From Falciphora oryzae (lineage: Eukaryota > Ascomycota > Sordariomycetes > Magnaporthales > Magnaporthaceae), in assembly GCA_000733355.1 (NCBI GenBank), contig JNVV01000001.1:3258278-3322277 (forward strand): a stretch of DNA of 64,000 nt. The letters run 5' to 3'. Shown piece by piece: positions 33,697 to 45,325 of the stretch. The translations under genes were made by a program, and so were the position numbers. Position 1 is the first letter of the stretch. The number at the start of each line of letters is the position of its first letter. Under the pieces are notes generated by a model, which saw only the letters and a program-made list of their open reading frames with translations, was not told the origin of the DNA and ran no database searches.

Positions 33697-36600
33697 GGTT
33701 TCTATGTGCTTCTTTCTCTGTCTATTCTCATTGGTTCGGGCATCGGCGTTGGAGGTCTTGGGGGAGTCATTCAGTGGTTGCAGGTCACCAGGCTGGTTGG
33801 CTATTGGGCGCCTCTTGGTTCGATTTGCCTGTTTTTCTTCCCGTCCCTTTCTCTCTTTAGCCTAGTTTATTTCGCCGTCGAATCGACATACAACGTAGCA
33901 TGATTGACCACAGCCTGCATTACAAATACCTCCCCTCCTCGCCAGGGAACGAACCCGAGCGGACGCCTCCCCGAATGCGGATGTATTATGGCATGCCGAC
34001 TGCAGGTTGACGACGACGACGACGACGGGACGAAGGATGAAGCGCCGAGTCTGCATTAGCCTGAGTGGGCAGTTAGGCGCAGTTCCGTCACAGTGGGAGC
34101 GCCAGGACCTGCACTCACATCACGAGAGCGCTTGGTTGGTGCAGAGGGAGGCACTAATGCAAGCCATTGGGGGCGCGTCCAGGACTGCGCCGAGGTGCCT
34201 CTTTTTATCGCTCAAGTCGCCAACTCCTTCTTCGACGATCCCTGTCCGGCGGTGATCATCTGTCTCTACTAGTTCGGAGGAGCTAGAGTGTGTTGGGTAG
34301 AACAAGCCGAATATACGAAGTTTAGTCCGTGGTGGCTGGCAGCCCTGTCCTCATGATCAAGGCCATGACGGTTGGTCGGCACGGGTGGGATTGCGTCGTC
34401 GTTTGGCCTGACGGACGGGCACACAAAGATATTCCCCAAAATATCCGTATCCCGCACACACGCTAGCAAAGTGTCACACAAGAGTCGGCTAGGTCAGTGA
34501 CAAAAAAGGGGAATCCGTCCGATGCGGTCATAGGAGGGAGCCGATACAGCTGTGTATGCGGGTGCCGCAAGCCAAGTGCCTGGCGGCCCTTCGATGGATA
34601 GTCGCATGCCTGTCACACCGGCATGCACACCCTCAGGCCGTCGGGCACCCCTATGACGGCGCCATGCCAGAATCCAACCTAGGTGGAGAGGACTTCGCAT
34701 AGCATACGTAATGGGGATGCTGTTGGGAAGGGGCGAGGATGAAGGCATCTCGGACTATCATCCTCAGGCGTACGGCAGGGTGTGCGGCGACGCGGAACGA
34801 GGCGACACGATAGAAGGAATCAAAAGTTCCCGATATCGTGTGGGACCAGACGATAGCGCAGGCGGTTGCCTACTGTTGCATGCATTCTGCGCGCCGACCG
34901 ACGGGCGGACTATGCCGGCAGGTCTGGAGTACTTCCCCTACTACCTGAGGCAAGGTGGCCGGCCGGGGGACTTGGGGTCTTTCTCTTGCCTTGGTCCGTC
35001 AGGCATCTCACCGAACCCCAGAGGGCCGACCGGCGCTGCATGCGCAGAAAGCCTTTCGAAGCCAGAGTGCGGCAGGCTCCCGTGTTTAGCGCGTTCCCTC
35101 GCTACCCCGGTACCTCGGGGAATAGCGGCGGGGCTATGCTTTGTCTTGTGCACACTGTCAGATCCTGTCGTCGCTCAGCGTCGCGGGCGACGGCGCTGGC
35201 TTGTCGGGTGCGCAGGTTTGACATAGATAGCGCGAGCGGTCGAGTCGCCCGTGTCTCCCGCGGGCTGGGTGATATATTTGGCCCCGTGCGACATCGAGAA
35301 CTATTCTTTCCCCTGACACAGCATCGAGTCCTTGGTGTCATCTGCCAGGGGCAGGTTGAGGCACACCCCGTGAAGACCTCGGCAACCCTTGTCAGCCTTA
35401 CCAGCGGAAGCGGAGAAATAAAAGATTTTTTAAAAAAAAAAAATCAGATAAACAGACGGAAAAAAAAAAAGAAAGAAACCTTTCGTCTGACCTCAGACGG
35501 AGGAATCATTTCGTCTCCCAACAGTCGGTTACGGTTTGCGCCGCCAACTTGGTAATGGAGGATGCGATGATGACGAGGGTGCCGCCCAGCCCGCTCGTTC
35601 CTCGGTCGCGCTGATGAGGGCGGTGGTCGCCGACCCAATGGGCATCGCCAGTTCTCGGCCGGAAGGGGAGTCATCCAGCGCCGTGGGGTCCGAGGCCACC
35701 TGATGGAGGCCCTGTTTGGAGGGTTGCAAGGGCAGTTCGAATTGAGATTGCACACAGTGGTATTGATCACGATCGCTTTTTAGGTTTGGGGCACCTCCAC
35801 CCACCCACCAGGTTGGATGGCTGTAGCCTTGGGAGCCTGAGGGCAAGATGGGTTTGTTCGTTTGGGGGCCAATTATAGCACCGGACCGCGCTAAGTGGTG
35901 ATTACCTCTCCACCATGCTTACTCTGGGGCCTGACTTCGCAGTGTGGACGGGTCCCGTTCCGTCAGCCACTGAGACGTGGAGGCGGAAGTGCCTTGGCGA
36001 CTTCTGGTTTTGGCAACCGGGGAGATGGATTTTGTCTGCCTGTTTGCCTGGAACCCACTGCACCTTGAGGAGGTTTTCTTTTTTTGTTTCCCAGACGCTG
36101 CCGATCCCCAAGGCTGGCTGACTGGCTGGCTGATCCTACGGCGGCGGCGGCGCAGGAAGTTCACGGGCAGCCGGTGTGATCGGGGTCGCGGGACTCGCCA
36201 ACGCTGGCCGACGGCACGATTGACGGGATATTGACGCCATCCAAGTCGCTCCCGTCGACGGTGGCAGACGGCGCCCACATGGGAGCCACCCGCTCCGTGG
36301 CTTTGAGGCGCGACTTCCCGCTGTCTGCTGCCCCAGTGGTCCCCCGTGCTTCCTTCCCTTCCGACGCGAGAAAGCACCCGTGCTCAAGCGAGCGAGCGGG
36401 AAGGCGAAGCCCAAACGAAGCATCTCATCTCAGCGGCCAGCCATCGCCCCAGCCGGGGGGCCAGGATCCTGCCGCCAGCGGGGCAGAGGCACTTGGCCCC
36501 TGCAGCCGTAGTGTAAATGGGCCAATGGCGGCCGCCATCAACATCGATCCCTTGCTGCTGCGTCCTTCAGCTCAGCTCTGCCGCGGCCGCCGTGTCCAGC

Positions 36601-37507
36601 GCCCTGTTCGCACGGTCCCTCTCCTTTGGCTGCCCTCCTCAGATTGCCGTTGCTGCTCTGGGAAAGGCACTCGCGGTAGCGTCGGCTTGGGCGTGCGCAG
36701 GCACCACCATCTTATCGGGCCTTGCCCGCGCCTCGCCGCTTTTGGAAACCACCCCGGGCCTGGAGCGGGCGCCCGCACGACTTACCTCTTGCGTCTGGCG
36801 CAAAGTCCAAGGGGCAGCATGGCTGGTGCTCACTATTGGATGGGGGGTCTGCACTCGACTTCAGCCTCCTGGCAGGGGACCCCCTCCTTCTCGCCCTTCC
36901 CTACCCGACCACATGGCTTCCCATGCGGACGATGTGCGAGAAGGCAACTTGTCGCGCACCCACCATGACAGACTGCCGGGATGAAGGAGTTGATACCCAC
37001 AGCACCAAGGGGCATGGCACTTTTGTGCCAAGTCCCATCTGGGGAGTCCGTCTTAGTCTTACTCTCTTGCGAGGGAGGGTAGGGAACGGTTATCGTCACC
37101 CGGCGGGGGAGGGGCCGCACCCTCGCCCGCACCCATCCTGGAGATACAAAGAGGCACGACCGGCTCCGGGTCCATGAAGTCGGGATGGTCTCACTGGTCC
37201 TCCTCCTCCTTCTTCCCCCCGGCCCTCTCATCATCACCTCCGCCATCCCCTAGCCCTGCAAAACCTTGGTTATACTGTCTCACCCATAGCACCCGATCGT
37301 TCTCGCGGATACCGTATCCACCGAGAGCTTGTACGCGCAGTCGTGGCCTGGCTTGCGCTCCTCGGAGCAGACTGAGCTCCTGAGATAGAATTGGTGTGTT
37401 GCACTGCGTGCCTTAGCGAGCAACACGGCGTCCCGTCGACGCCCTCGCTGGCGCTCGCACGAAAGAAACAAGCCCCAGCCCCGAGAAGGGGGCTTTGCCT
37501 ACTCGAC
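33697..37507. other. Gene-free region NADP-GDH/GMC fusion
   Basis: About 3.8 kb with no recognised gene. Open frames of up to 245 codons (for example 36231-36968) are Pro/Arg/Ser/Gly-rich and match nothing. Minor features are a GAC repeat at about 34011-34027, A-rich runs at 35430-35470 and GGCTGGCTG repeats near 36110-36135. The right end should hold the promoter of the GMC gene. Confidence 0.55.
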
Positions 37508-40500
37508 ATGGCTCCTCTCGCCGACCACCTAAATATGACCCCCGCGGTCGCCGGGAGCAGCAAGGTAGACAGTGATGGGAACGACATCGGCTTTACCTAC
37601 CCCCGCTTGGAACCAGACGGCCGCAAGATGCTCGTCACAATCGGCGGCCTTCCGCCCACCCCGGGCACAGATTTTGCCGTGTCACCGCCCCAAACCCCCC
37701 TGCCACCTTCATCACCAGAGTCCAAAGCTCGACAGCCTTCTGTCGAGGACGACGACGAGTTCTCCAGGCCTCCGCGCCCTCATGCCCTGTTCCAGGAGCC
37801 AGACCCTCTCACCCCAGTCACCCCTATCGCGACCTCTCCAAAGCGCCGTGTCGGATCTCACCCCATCAGGCCGGCCGGAATCCACGACTCGGAGCCGGGC
37901 GGCCCTAGATCGCGGGCGCACGCCAAAGTTCACAGCTACGCCGGCGGTGCGGCACGACACGCTTCAGGCGCCTTCCCGCGCATATCACGGCCCGTCGAGC
38001 TGCTGCGCTCGAGCTACGACGTCGTGGTGATCGGTTCTGGGTACGGCGGCGGCATTGCTGCCTCACGCATGGCTAGGGCTGGCGAGTCTGTGTGCCTGCT
38101 CGAGAGAGGCCGAGAGCGCTGGCCTGGCGAGTATCCGACTGGCGCCCGTGATGCCCTGAGCCAACTGCACTTCAGCGGCGAGTTTGCACCTCACCACCTT
38201 CCCGGCAAGACGGCCGACGCCGGCGACCCTACTGGCATGTACCATCTCATCTTCGGCCGAGGTCAGAACACCGTCGTGGGCAACGGCCTCGGCGGCACGA
38301 GCTTGATCAACGCAAACGTCTTCCTGCCTGCCGACCAAGACACCATGTCGTTGAACGCATGGCCACCCGAGCTGCAGGCCAAGGGCGCCCTGGACAAGTA
38401 CTATAAGCGCGTTGAAGATGTACTGGAGCCCGAGGAGTATCCGGCGGACTGGCCAGAGCTTCCCAAGGCCAGGTTGCTAGAGAAACAGGCAGAGATACTG
38501 CGGAAAGAGGAGCCAGGCCTCAAAAACTCGAGGTTCTACCGCGTCCGGCAGACCACGCGCTTCCGCAATGGTCCCAACAGCTGCGGCGTTGAGATGTCGC
38601 CCTCTGCCCTGAGTGGACAGGACGCTACCGGCCTCAACGACGGTTCCAAGACGACGACGCTCGTCACCTACCTGGCCGACGCCTGGAACTGGGGTGCCGA
38701 GATGTTCTGCGAGTGCGAGGTGCGCCACATCGAGAAGGTGAACGACGCGCGCGGAGGTTATATCATCTACTTCGCCTGGCATGGCCGCAACCGTGGCCGC
38801 TTCAAGTCCAACCTCCACGGAGACCTCATGTGGGTGCACGCCAAGCGTGCCGTCTTTCTGGGAGCCGGCGCCATCGGCACCACCGAGATCCTGCTCCGCA
38901 GCCGCACCATGGGTCTCCCGATGAGCGATGAGGTCGGCCAGAACATGAGTGGCAACGGCGACATCCTGGCCTTCGGTTACAACACAGATGAAGAGGTCAA
39001 TTCCGTCGGCCGCAAGCACCCCGACCCTTACAACCCGGTCGGACCCTGCATCACCTCCGTCATCGACAACCGCGACGGTCATGAAAACCCGCTCGACGGC
39101 TACGTGATCGAGGAGGGAACCGTGCCCCGCGCTCTTGCCCACGTGTTCCAGGCCATGCTGGACTTCATGCCGGGCCGGCAATGCCCCGACGATGATACAG
39201 TCGTCGACCGGACGCAAGCCGCCCTGGCCCGCTGGGGCAGCCGGCTCCTCGGCCCCTACTTCCGCAAGGGCGCCGTTGAGCGGACGCAGGTGTACCTCAT
39301 CATGTCGCACGACAGCAACCAGGCGGTCCTGTCGCTCAAAGACGACCGCCCCGTGCTCGAGTTCCTCGGAGTCGGTCGTAGCCACCACGTCCAGGAGCTT
39401 AATAACATCCTGGCCAAGGCCACGAAGGCTGTCGGGGGCACACTCGTGCAGAACCCCTTTTTCGCTCTGATGGGCCAGCAGCAGGTGACTGTCCATCCTA
39501 TCGGGTAAGTCCACACCGACACTATGTTGTACCACGTTCCCCAGATAAATACCCAGCCCACCCTCCGTTTTTCTCCTTCCCTATTTTCCCGTACACTCCT
39601 CTCTCATTTATTTTTGGAACCTTCTCTGTTCCTTTCCCCCATGATCCATGTCGTGCGACCTACTGACGTATCCCGTCCGGCGGCCCCTGCAGTGGTGCAA
39701 GTATGGCCCGAGATAACACGGGCGCCACCGGTGTGACAAACCACAAGGGCGAGGTCTTTAGCGGGAACGGCTCTGATACACACAGGGGCTTGATCGTGAC
39801 GGACGGGGCGCTGGTCCCGATTGCGCTGGGGGTCAACCCCTTTGCAACCATCGCGGCGCTCGCTGAGCGATGCATTGATGAGTACGCCAAGGACAATAAC
39901 CTTGTGATTAGCACCGAGAAGAACGGGATTCTGGACCTTTTTGGCGAGCCCAAGCATCAACCGAGGGCGGTCCCCCACGGCCTCCCAGAACTCCTCAAGT
40001 TCGAGAATAAGCGGAAAGGCCAGCAGGTCCCCCGCGCCCTCACCCTCGATGAGCGCAAGGAGGTGGAGAAGGCGGCGAACGCCATCAACAAGGCGCAGGC
40101 CATGCGAGCCGGCGGGTTTGGCTTCACCGAGGTTATGTGCGGATATGTGCACGGCGATCCCAAGATGAAGGAGGACCGGCGAGAAACGTATGAGCTTGCG
40201 TTCCGCACGGCCAAGTCTCGGTGCGAGAACGCCCGCTTCTTCCTCAGCGTGCAGGCCTTCAACACCAAGGACATGTTGTATGCCCCAGACGGACGCGCCA
40301 TGCTCACGGGCACCTTTGTCTGCCCCGCCGTCCCCGGCTCACCCTTCATGGTGCAGCGCGGCAGCTTTGGACTCTTCACCATGGACCGCAAGGCGCCCGG
40401 AACGCGCAACTTCACCTACGACTTCGACATGGTTGGCGTTGACGGCAACACGCTGCACTTCCACGGCTACAAGGTGGTTGACTCGTCGGTTGCGCTGTCA

Positions 40501-42258
40501 CCTAAGAAGTTCTGGCGGGCGACCACGACACTGTACGTGACCGTCACCAAGAAGGACCACCCGTCGCACGTCGACCAGGCCGAGCACGAGGGGTGGCGCC
40601 ACTGCACCGTCGTGGCCAAGGGCATCATGCACATCCAGCCCCAGGACTTCCGCGCCGAGGTCAAAACCATGAAGCCCACCGGCCTGTCGGTGTTCCGCCG
40701 GGCTAAGAGCGCAGCTAGCTTCATGACCTACTTTGCTCGCAAATCGGCCTCGCTGTTCCTGGCTCCTCTGACCCCGCTGCAGTACCCGAGCCAGAGCTAT
40801 AGTGGGTACATCAACGACACACCACCGACCAAGAGTTTCGCCATCCAGGCCGAGGACGGCGTCTTCACTCGCATGCACATGTGGGAAGCCACCAGCACTC
40901 CCAATGACCGCTACGACCAGCCCACGCCTCCCCGGAACCTGTTCATGGTGCCAGGTGCCGCTGTGGATCACCAAATCTTTGCTCTCCCTACCATCCCCTT
41001 CAATACGGTCAACTACTTCACGCGTGCTGGCTACCGCGTCTTTGTCTCGGTCCACAGGATCGGCCAGATCATGGCAGCGCACAACAACTGGACCACCTTT
41101 GATGCCCGGCTTGACCTAAAGGCCTGTCTCGAGTATATCCGCGAGAACTATTCTGAGACCAAGGCCCCGGAGCCGCCGTCCAAGATCTACACCATTGCGC
41201 ACTGCATGGGCTCTGTCGCATTCTCGTCGGGCCTGCTGGATGGCACCATCCCCGGCAGCTGGATCTCAGGAGTGACGTGCAGCCAGGTGTTTATGAACCC
41301 GATCTGGGGCCCGGCCAACATGGCCAAGGTGATGGCGGGACCGATCCCGCTGGATAAATTGTACGACATGGCGGCAGGCTCTTGGTTCAGCTGCAGCACG
41401 TCGACGGACGATACGCGCGTCCAGCGTATGTTGAACCAGGCCCTGCGCCTGTACCCGGACAGGCGGCGCGAGCTCTGCAACAACGCGAGCTGCCATCGCT
41501 GCACGCTGGTCTTCGGCCGGTGCTGGAACCACGGGAACCTCAACGAGGCGACGCACCGGCAGATCGACCGCTTCTTCGGCGGCGTCAACATGCGCTTGCT
41601 CAACCTGCTCATGAAGATGGGTTCCGATGGACATGCTATGAAAAATGACTACACGCAGCTCACGACTGAGGAGAACATCGACCGCCTGCGCGGCATCTCG
41701 TTCTTGCTCTTCGTGGGCAAAGAAAACGCTGTGCTGAGCACCGAGTCCACCTTGCGAACGCTTGAGTCACTTCAGGGCCAGTTTGGTGCCGACTCCCTCA
41801 GGTCATCGCCGGCCCCCTCCACTGCGTCATCATCAACGTCGGCTGGCGTTGGGGACATGCTGCTCGGCTCCGACTTGAAATGCAAAGATGGGGTTTCCAG
41901 GTCATCTTCCGCAGGCTCACTCTCTTCTTCAACCTCCTCCTCGGCCAACACGGCGACCCCAGCCACCCCCGTCGACGGCCAGCTCAAGCCTCTGTTCACG
42001 GTCGGGCTGGGGATCAACGGCAAGCAAAAGGCCCGCGAGGAGATCCCCGCGCCGCCGCCCTGCAAGGTTCGCTACCAGAGGAAGGAGATACCCGGATATG
42101 GCCACCTCGACGGATTTATGGGCAAAAACGCCTGGAAGGACGTCTACCCCATGATCCGGAAGGAGGTCGACCGCGTCGTGCGCGGGGAGTCGTACAAGTT
42201 TGTCGAGCCCGGAGACCGCTTCAAGCAGATGGTCGACAACGGGGACTTGCTGCACTAA
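37508..42258 (+). CDS. GMC (cholesterol-oxidase-like) oxidoreductase fused to alpha/beta hydrolase
   Basis: Two exons, 37508-39504 and 39693-42258, encoding about 1520 aa. An N-terminal low-complexity Ser/Pro tail (about 165 aa) precedes the FAD-binding GMC domain: dinucleotide motif YDVVVIGSGYGGGIAASRMA at about 170, GNGLGGTSLINANVF at about 260, and the terminal HPIGG that is split by the intron. HP(L/I)GG is typical of cholesterol-oxidase-type GMC enzymes. After FATIAALAER, a middle domain of about 250 residues leads to an alpha/beta-hydrolase domain. Its nucleophile elbow reads AHCMGS, with Cys1170 in the usual Ser position. A Cys-containing segment (CNNASCHRC) follows. Predicted function: FAD-dependent oxidation of a sterol-like or other hydrophobic alcohol, coupled to hydrolysis or carrier chemistry. 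The substrate cannot be told from sequence. No signal peptide is seen. Confidence 0.85.
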
Positions 42259-43506
42259 CTCTTCTGGTTCCGCCTTGTTATTCTTGGTTTCTCTTCTCCT
42301 TTTTGTATACCTCCTCCGATGTTGTTTTTTCTGAAGCCTGGTGTTTCCTTGGTATATTCCCGGCCTGGACGCTGTGGAAGCTGTTTTTCTATTTGTTTCG
42401 GATCTACTCCCCTCTTCGTGGAGCTCACCTATATCACCACTCTGGGTTTTCATATCAATGTAGTTCTTCTTCTGGCAGATAGCAAGGGATTGGGATGGGC
42501 TGGCGTTGGACAAGTGTATGGATAAGAGATGGATCAAAAGGATTGAGCTGCTTTCAGGGGTTCGCTTCGGATTTGGGAACGACCATGGCCGAGTCGGTTG
42601 TTTATTGATACCATTTGATTTTCTCACAGCGATGCGCCAGGCGCGCCGAATATTATCAGGATATTGTTTTTTCTCACTGTATTCATCCTCATTTGGATAC
42701 CTACTGTGCTTTCTGGAAATGTATCAAATGAGGCAAGTGATGTGTGCGCTGAAAAGGGGTAAGATTCAGGACGGCCCAGCATCCATGACCTGCATTGAGC
42801 TTATAAGGCTAGACAATCGGTAAGGACCTCAGCGAAGTAGCTTGACAAAAACCATCACTTTGGCTGAAAGCTGTGCCCTGCTCGAGCAACCGATCCGGGA
42901 TTCTGTTGCGGGTAACCCAACGGACCAACAACTTCGCTTTTGCCATTTCTTCTTTCTAATGTTTTTTTTTTCTTTCTTTCCTTGCCCGTCACAACCGGGG
43001 AGAGAAGTTGCCGAGCCATTCTGCCTCTTGGCCTCGTTGCTTTGGCGCGTTGGTGTGGTGGCGTAGTGGTAGGCAGCGAGCACCGCGGCTGACGGCGCCA
43101 AGATCCGCAGACATTGGCCAAAGCGAGCTTGAGCTTAACGGTTCGAGTCCTGGCTCTGTGATGGATTTTATTTGATTTCTGGATTTTAATGACAGTCATA
43201 GTAACACCGCCAGCTATTGAAAAGAATCGATATTGTAACGGATGAGTTTACTTATAAAAGTACAGCACAGTGATTGAAACAAACCAGCACAGTAGCGCGG
43301 CGGTCTTCCGTAGACGCGCCCCCACTGACTCAGCAGCGGCAAGAGCGACAAGAGCGACAAGAGCGATAAGATAGCGGACCAGAATTCCATCTTTATCGAC
43401 CCATGCAGGTCCTCTCGCGACTTCGCGTTGGTCCCAAATAATCTCTTCGTCGGGGGACCGCACGTCGTTGGCAGGCCTTCTTCACCATCATCCAAAAAAA
43501 AAAGCA
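42259..43506. other. GMC-fusion 3' region and MFAP1 promoter
   Basis: Contains 3' UTR sequence to about 42550, an AT-rich stretch, and a possible RNA polymerase III element at about 43052-43170 (separate entry). No protein gene recognised. Confidence 0.55.
43052..43170 (+). other. Possible tRNA-like or SINE-like RNA polymerase III element
   Basis: TGGCGTAGTGGTAGG at about 43059-43073 matches a tRNA-type A box (TRGCNNAGYNGG). GGTTCGAGTCC at 43140-43150 is a perfect B box. A T-rich stretch (ATTTTATTTG) follows within 25 nt and could end transcription. The spacing is too long for an intron-less tRNA, and I could not fold good acceptor and T stems. It may be a degenerate or intron-bearing tRNA, or a tRNA-derived SINE. 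Confidence 0.3.
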
Positions 43507-45105
43507 ATGCCGCCCAAGTTCACCGCAAACCCGCTCAAGCCGTCGCGGTATCGCGCCGGCAAGCCGACCCAGCCCGAATCCGAATCCGACCCCGACTCCG
43601 ACGGCGACAGCGAGGATGGCGAGCAGCAGCAAAAGCAGCAGCAACAGCAGAAGAAGCCGGCGGGCAGGCCGAGCGGAGCAGGAAAAGTAATCTCCAGCGG
43701 CGGCAGCAGCAGCGCGCCCGCCTCGGTCGACCTGGCCAAGCGCCGCGCCGCCGCGGACAAGGCCGAGGCAGCGCGCGTAACGGCGGCGGCCGACGCCGAG
43801 CGCAGGGCCGCGGAGGAGGGGTTCGTGACCGAGAGCGAGGGCGGGGGCGGCGGGTCCGGGTCCGGGTCCGAGGAGGAGAGCAGCAGCGGCGAGGAGGAGT
43901 CAGAGTCGGAGGAAGAGGAGGCGCCGCGCCGCCGGCTCATGTTCCGCCCCAAGTTCGTGCCCAAGGCCAAGCGGGCAGCGGGCGGGGAGGACGGCGGCGG
44001 GAGCCACCCCGCGGCTGCTGCAGAAGCGGCGGAAGACGACGAGGAGAAGAAGAAGCAGGCGGCGCTCGACGCGGCCATCGAGGAGCAGATCCGCAAAGAG
44101 GCCGCGGCCAAGGCGGCCGGGCGCAAGCACTGGGAGGACGACTCGGACGAGGAGGCGGCGCGCGGCCCGGACGGCGAGATGGGCGAGGGCTTCGTCGACG
44201 ACACGGACGGCGTCGACCCGGAGGCGGAGCGGGCGGCGTGGAAGCTGCGCGAGCTCCGGCGCCTGAAGCGGGAGCGCGAGGCCATCGAGACGCGCGAGCG
44301 CGAGCGCGAGGAGAAGGAGCGGCGTGACGCGCTGACCGAGGAGGAGCGCCGCGCCGAGGACGAGGCGCACGTGGCGCGGCAGAGGGAGGAGGCCGAGGCC
44401 GGCAGGGGCAAGATGGCCTATATGCAAAAGTACTTCCACAAGGGCGCCTTCTACGCCGACGAGCAGTCCAGGGAGGGGCTGGACCGCAGGGACCTGGCGG
44501 GCGCCAGGTTCGCCGACGAGGTGCGCAACCGGGAGCTGCTGCCGCAGGCGCTGCAGATGCGCGACATGACCAAGCTGGGCAAGAAGGGCGCGAGCAAGTA
44601 CAGGGACCTCAAGTCGGAGGATACGGGCCGCTGGGGCGACATGCCCGACAAGGACCGGTTCGGCAGGGGCCGCGCGCCGGGCGACCGGTTCGCCGCCGAC
44701 GAGAGGTTCAGGCCCGACTACGGCGGCGGGAGCGGGGGCGCCTACGGGCCCGAGGGTGCAAAGGGCGCCAACGCCATCCCCTTGGGCGACCGGAAGCGCG
44801 GGGACCGCGACGGCGGCGGCGACTCGCGTGCGCCAGACTCTGGGAGAGATCGGGAACGGGAGCAGGAGCGTAGGGACGATGATGATAGGCGGAGGGACTC
44901 GTACCGCTCTCGGCGCGACTACGATGACGACCGCAAGGGTAGTGGTGGTGGTGGTAGCAGGAGGCACAGATCACGGTCACGGTCGAGGTCTCCCAGGCGA
45001 GACCGCCGCGACTACAGCAGGGAGCGCAGGAAGCGGTCGACCTCGCGAGGCGGGGACAGGGGCCGCGACCACGGCGAGAAGCGTCGGCGGGTCGACTCGA
45101 GGTAG
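43507..45105 (+). CDS. MFAP1-family spliceosomal protein with RS-like tail
   Basis: A single exon encodes 532 aa from ATG 43507, the first Met in frame that begins MPPKFTANPLKPSRYRAGKP. The conserved MFAP1 elements are RRRLMFRPKFVPKAKR (about 140-155), a long charged coiled coil (about 230-310), AYMQKYFHKGAFY, and NRELLPQALQMRDMTKLGKK with SKYRDL (about 340-370). In other eukaryotes MFAP1/Spp381-type proteins belong to the U4/U6.U5 tri-snRNP and B complex. The last 110 residues are Arg/Ser/Asp/Gly-rich with SRSRSRSPRR, an RS-like domain. A run of ten A ends just before the start codon. Very high third-position GC. Convergent with POL12, with stop codons 220 nt apart. Confidence 0.9.
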   Translation: MPPKFTANPLKPSRYRAGKPTQPESESDPDSDGDSEDGEQQQKQQQQQKKPAGRPSGAGKVISSGGSSSAPASVDLAKRRAAADKAEAARVTAAADAERRAAEEGFVTESEGGGGGSGSGSEEESSSGEEESESEEEEAPRRRLMFRPKFVPKAKRAAGGEDGGGSHPAAAAEAAEDDEEKKKQAALDAAIEEQIRKEAAAKAAGRKHWEDDSDEEAARGPDGEMGEGFVDDTDGVDPEAERAAWKLRELRRLKREREAIETREREREEKERRDALTEEERRAEDEAHVARQREEAEAGRGKMAYMQKYFHKGAFYADEQSREGLDRRDLAGARFADEVRNRELLPQALQMRDMTKLGKKGASKYRDLKSEDTGRWGDMPDKDRFGRGRAPGDRFAADERFRPDYGGGSGGAYGPEGAKGANAIPLGDRKRGDRDGGGDSRAPDSGRDREREQERRDDDDRRRDSYRSRRDYDDDRKGSGGGGSRRHRSRSRSRSPRRDRRDYSRERRKRSTSRGGDRGRDHGEKRRRVDSR

Positions 45106-45325
45106 ACCAGGCGCTGCTGCTGGTTCCCTTGCCATGCTAAAATGAAACAATAACCGACAAACCCCGTCCATCTGTCCTCGGGGAAAACGGGTCTATACAA
45201 CGCCGGACTCCATGCAGGCTTCCGAAGATGGCCCGCGGTTCAACAACATATATAATAGACTCAGCGGCCATTGCAAGACTCGAATAAACTTGTTCTGGGT
45301 TTTTGCACATTATGCTTTCTTTGTA

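Noticed and set aside
36231..36968. 245-codon open frame between GDH and the GMC gene
   Set aside because: Ser/Pro/Arg/Gly-rich, overlapped by open frames in both other phases; no splice signals linking it to conserved sequence.
38477..39535. 352-codon open frame on the minus strand opposite the GMC gene
   Set aside because: Antisense of a clearly conserved FAD domain; no motif of its own.
43428..44327. 299-codon alternative frame overlapping MFAP1
   Set aside because: Arg/Gly-rich out-of-frame reading of a GC-rich exon; the MFAP1 frame holds the conserved motifs.
43900..44967. 355-codon open frame on the minus strand opposite MFAP1
   Set aside because: Shadow of the highly biased MFAP1 coding region; composition artefact.
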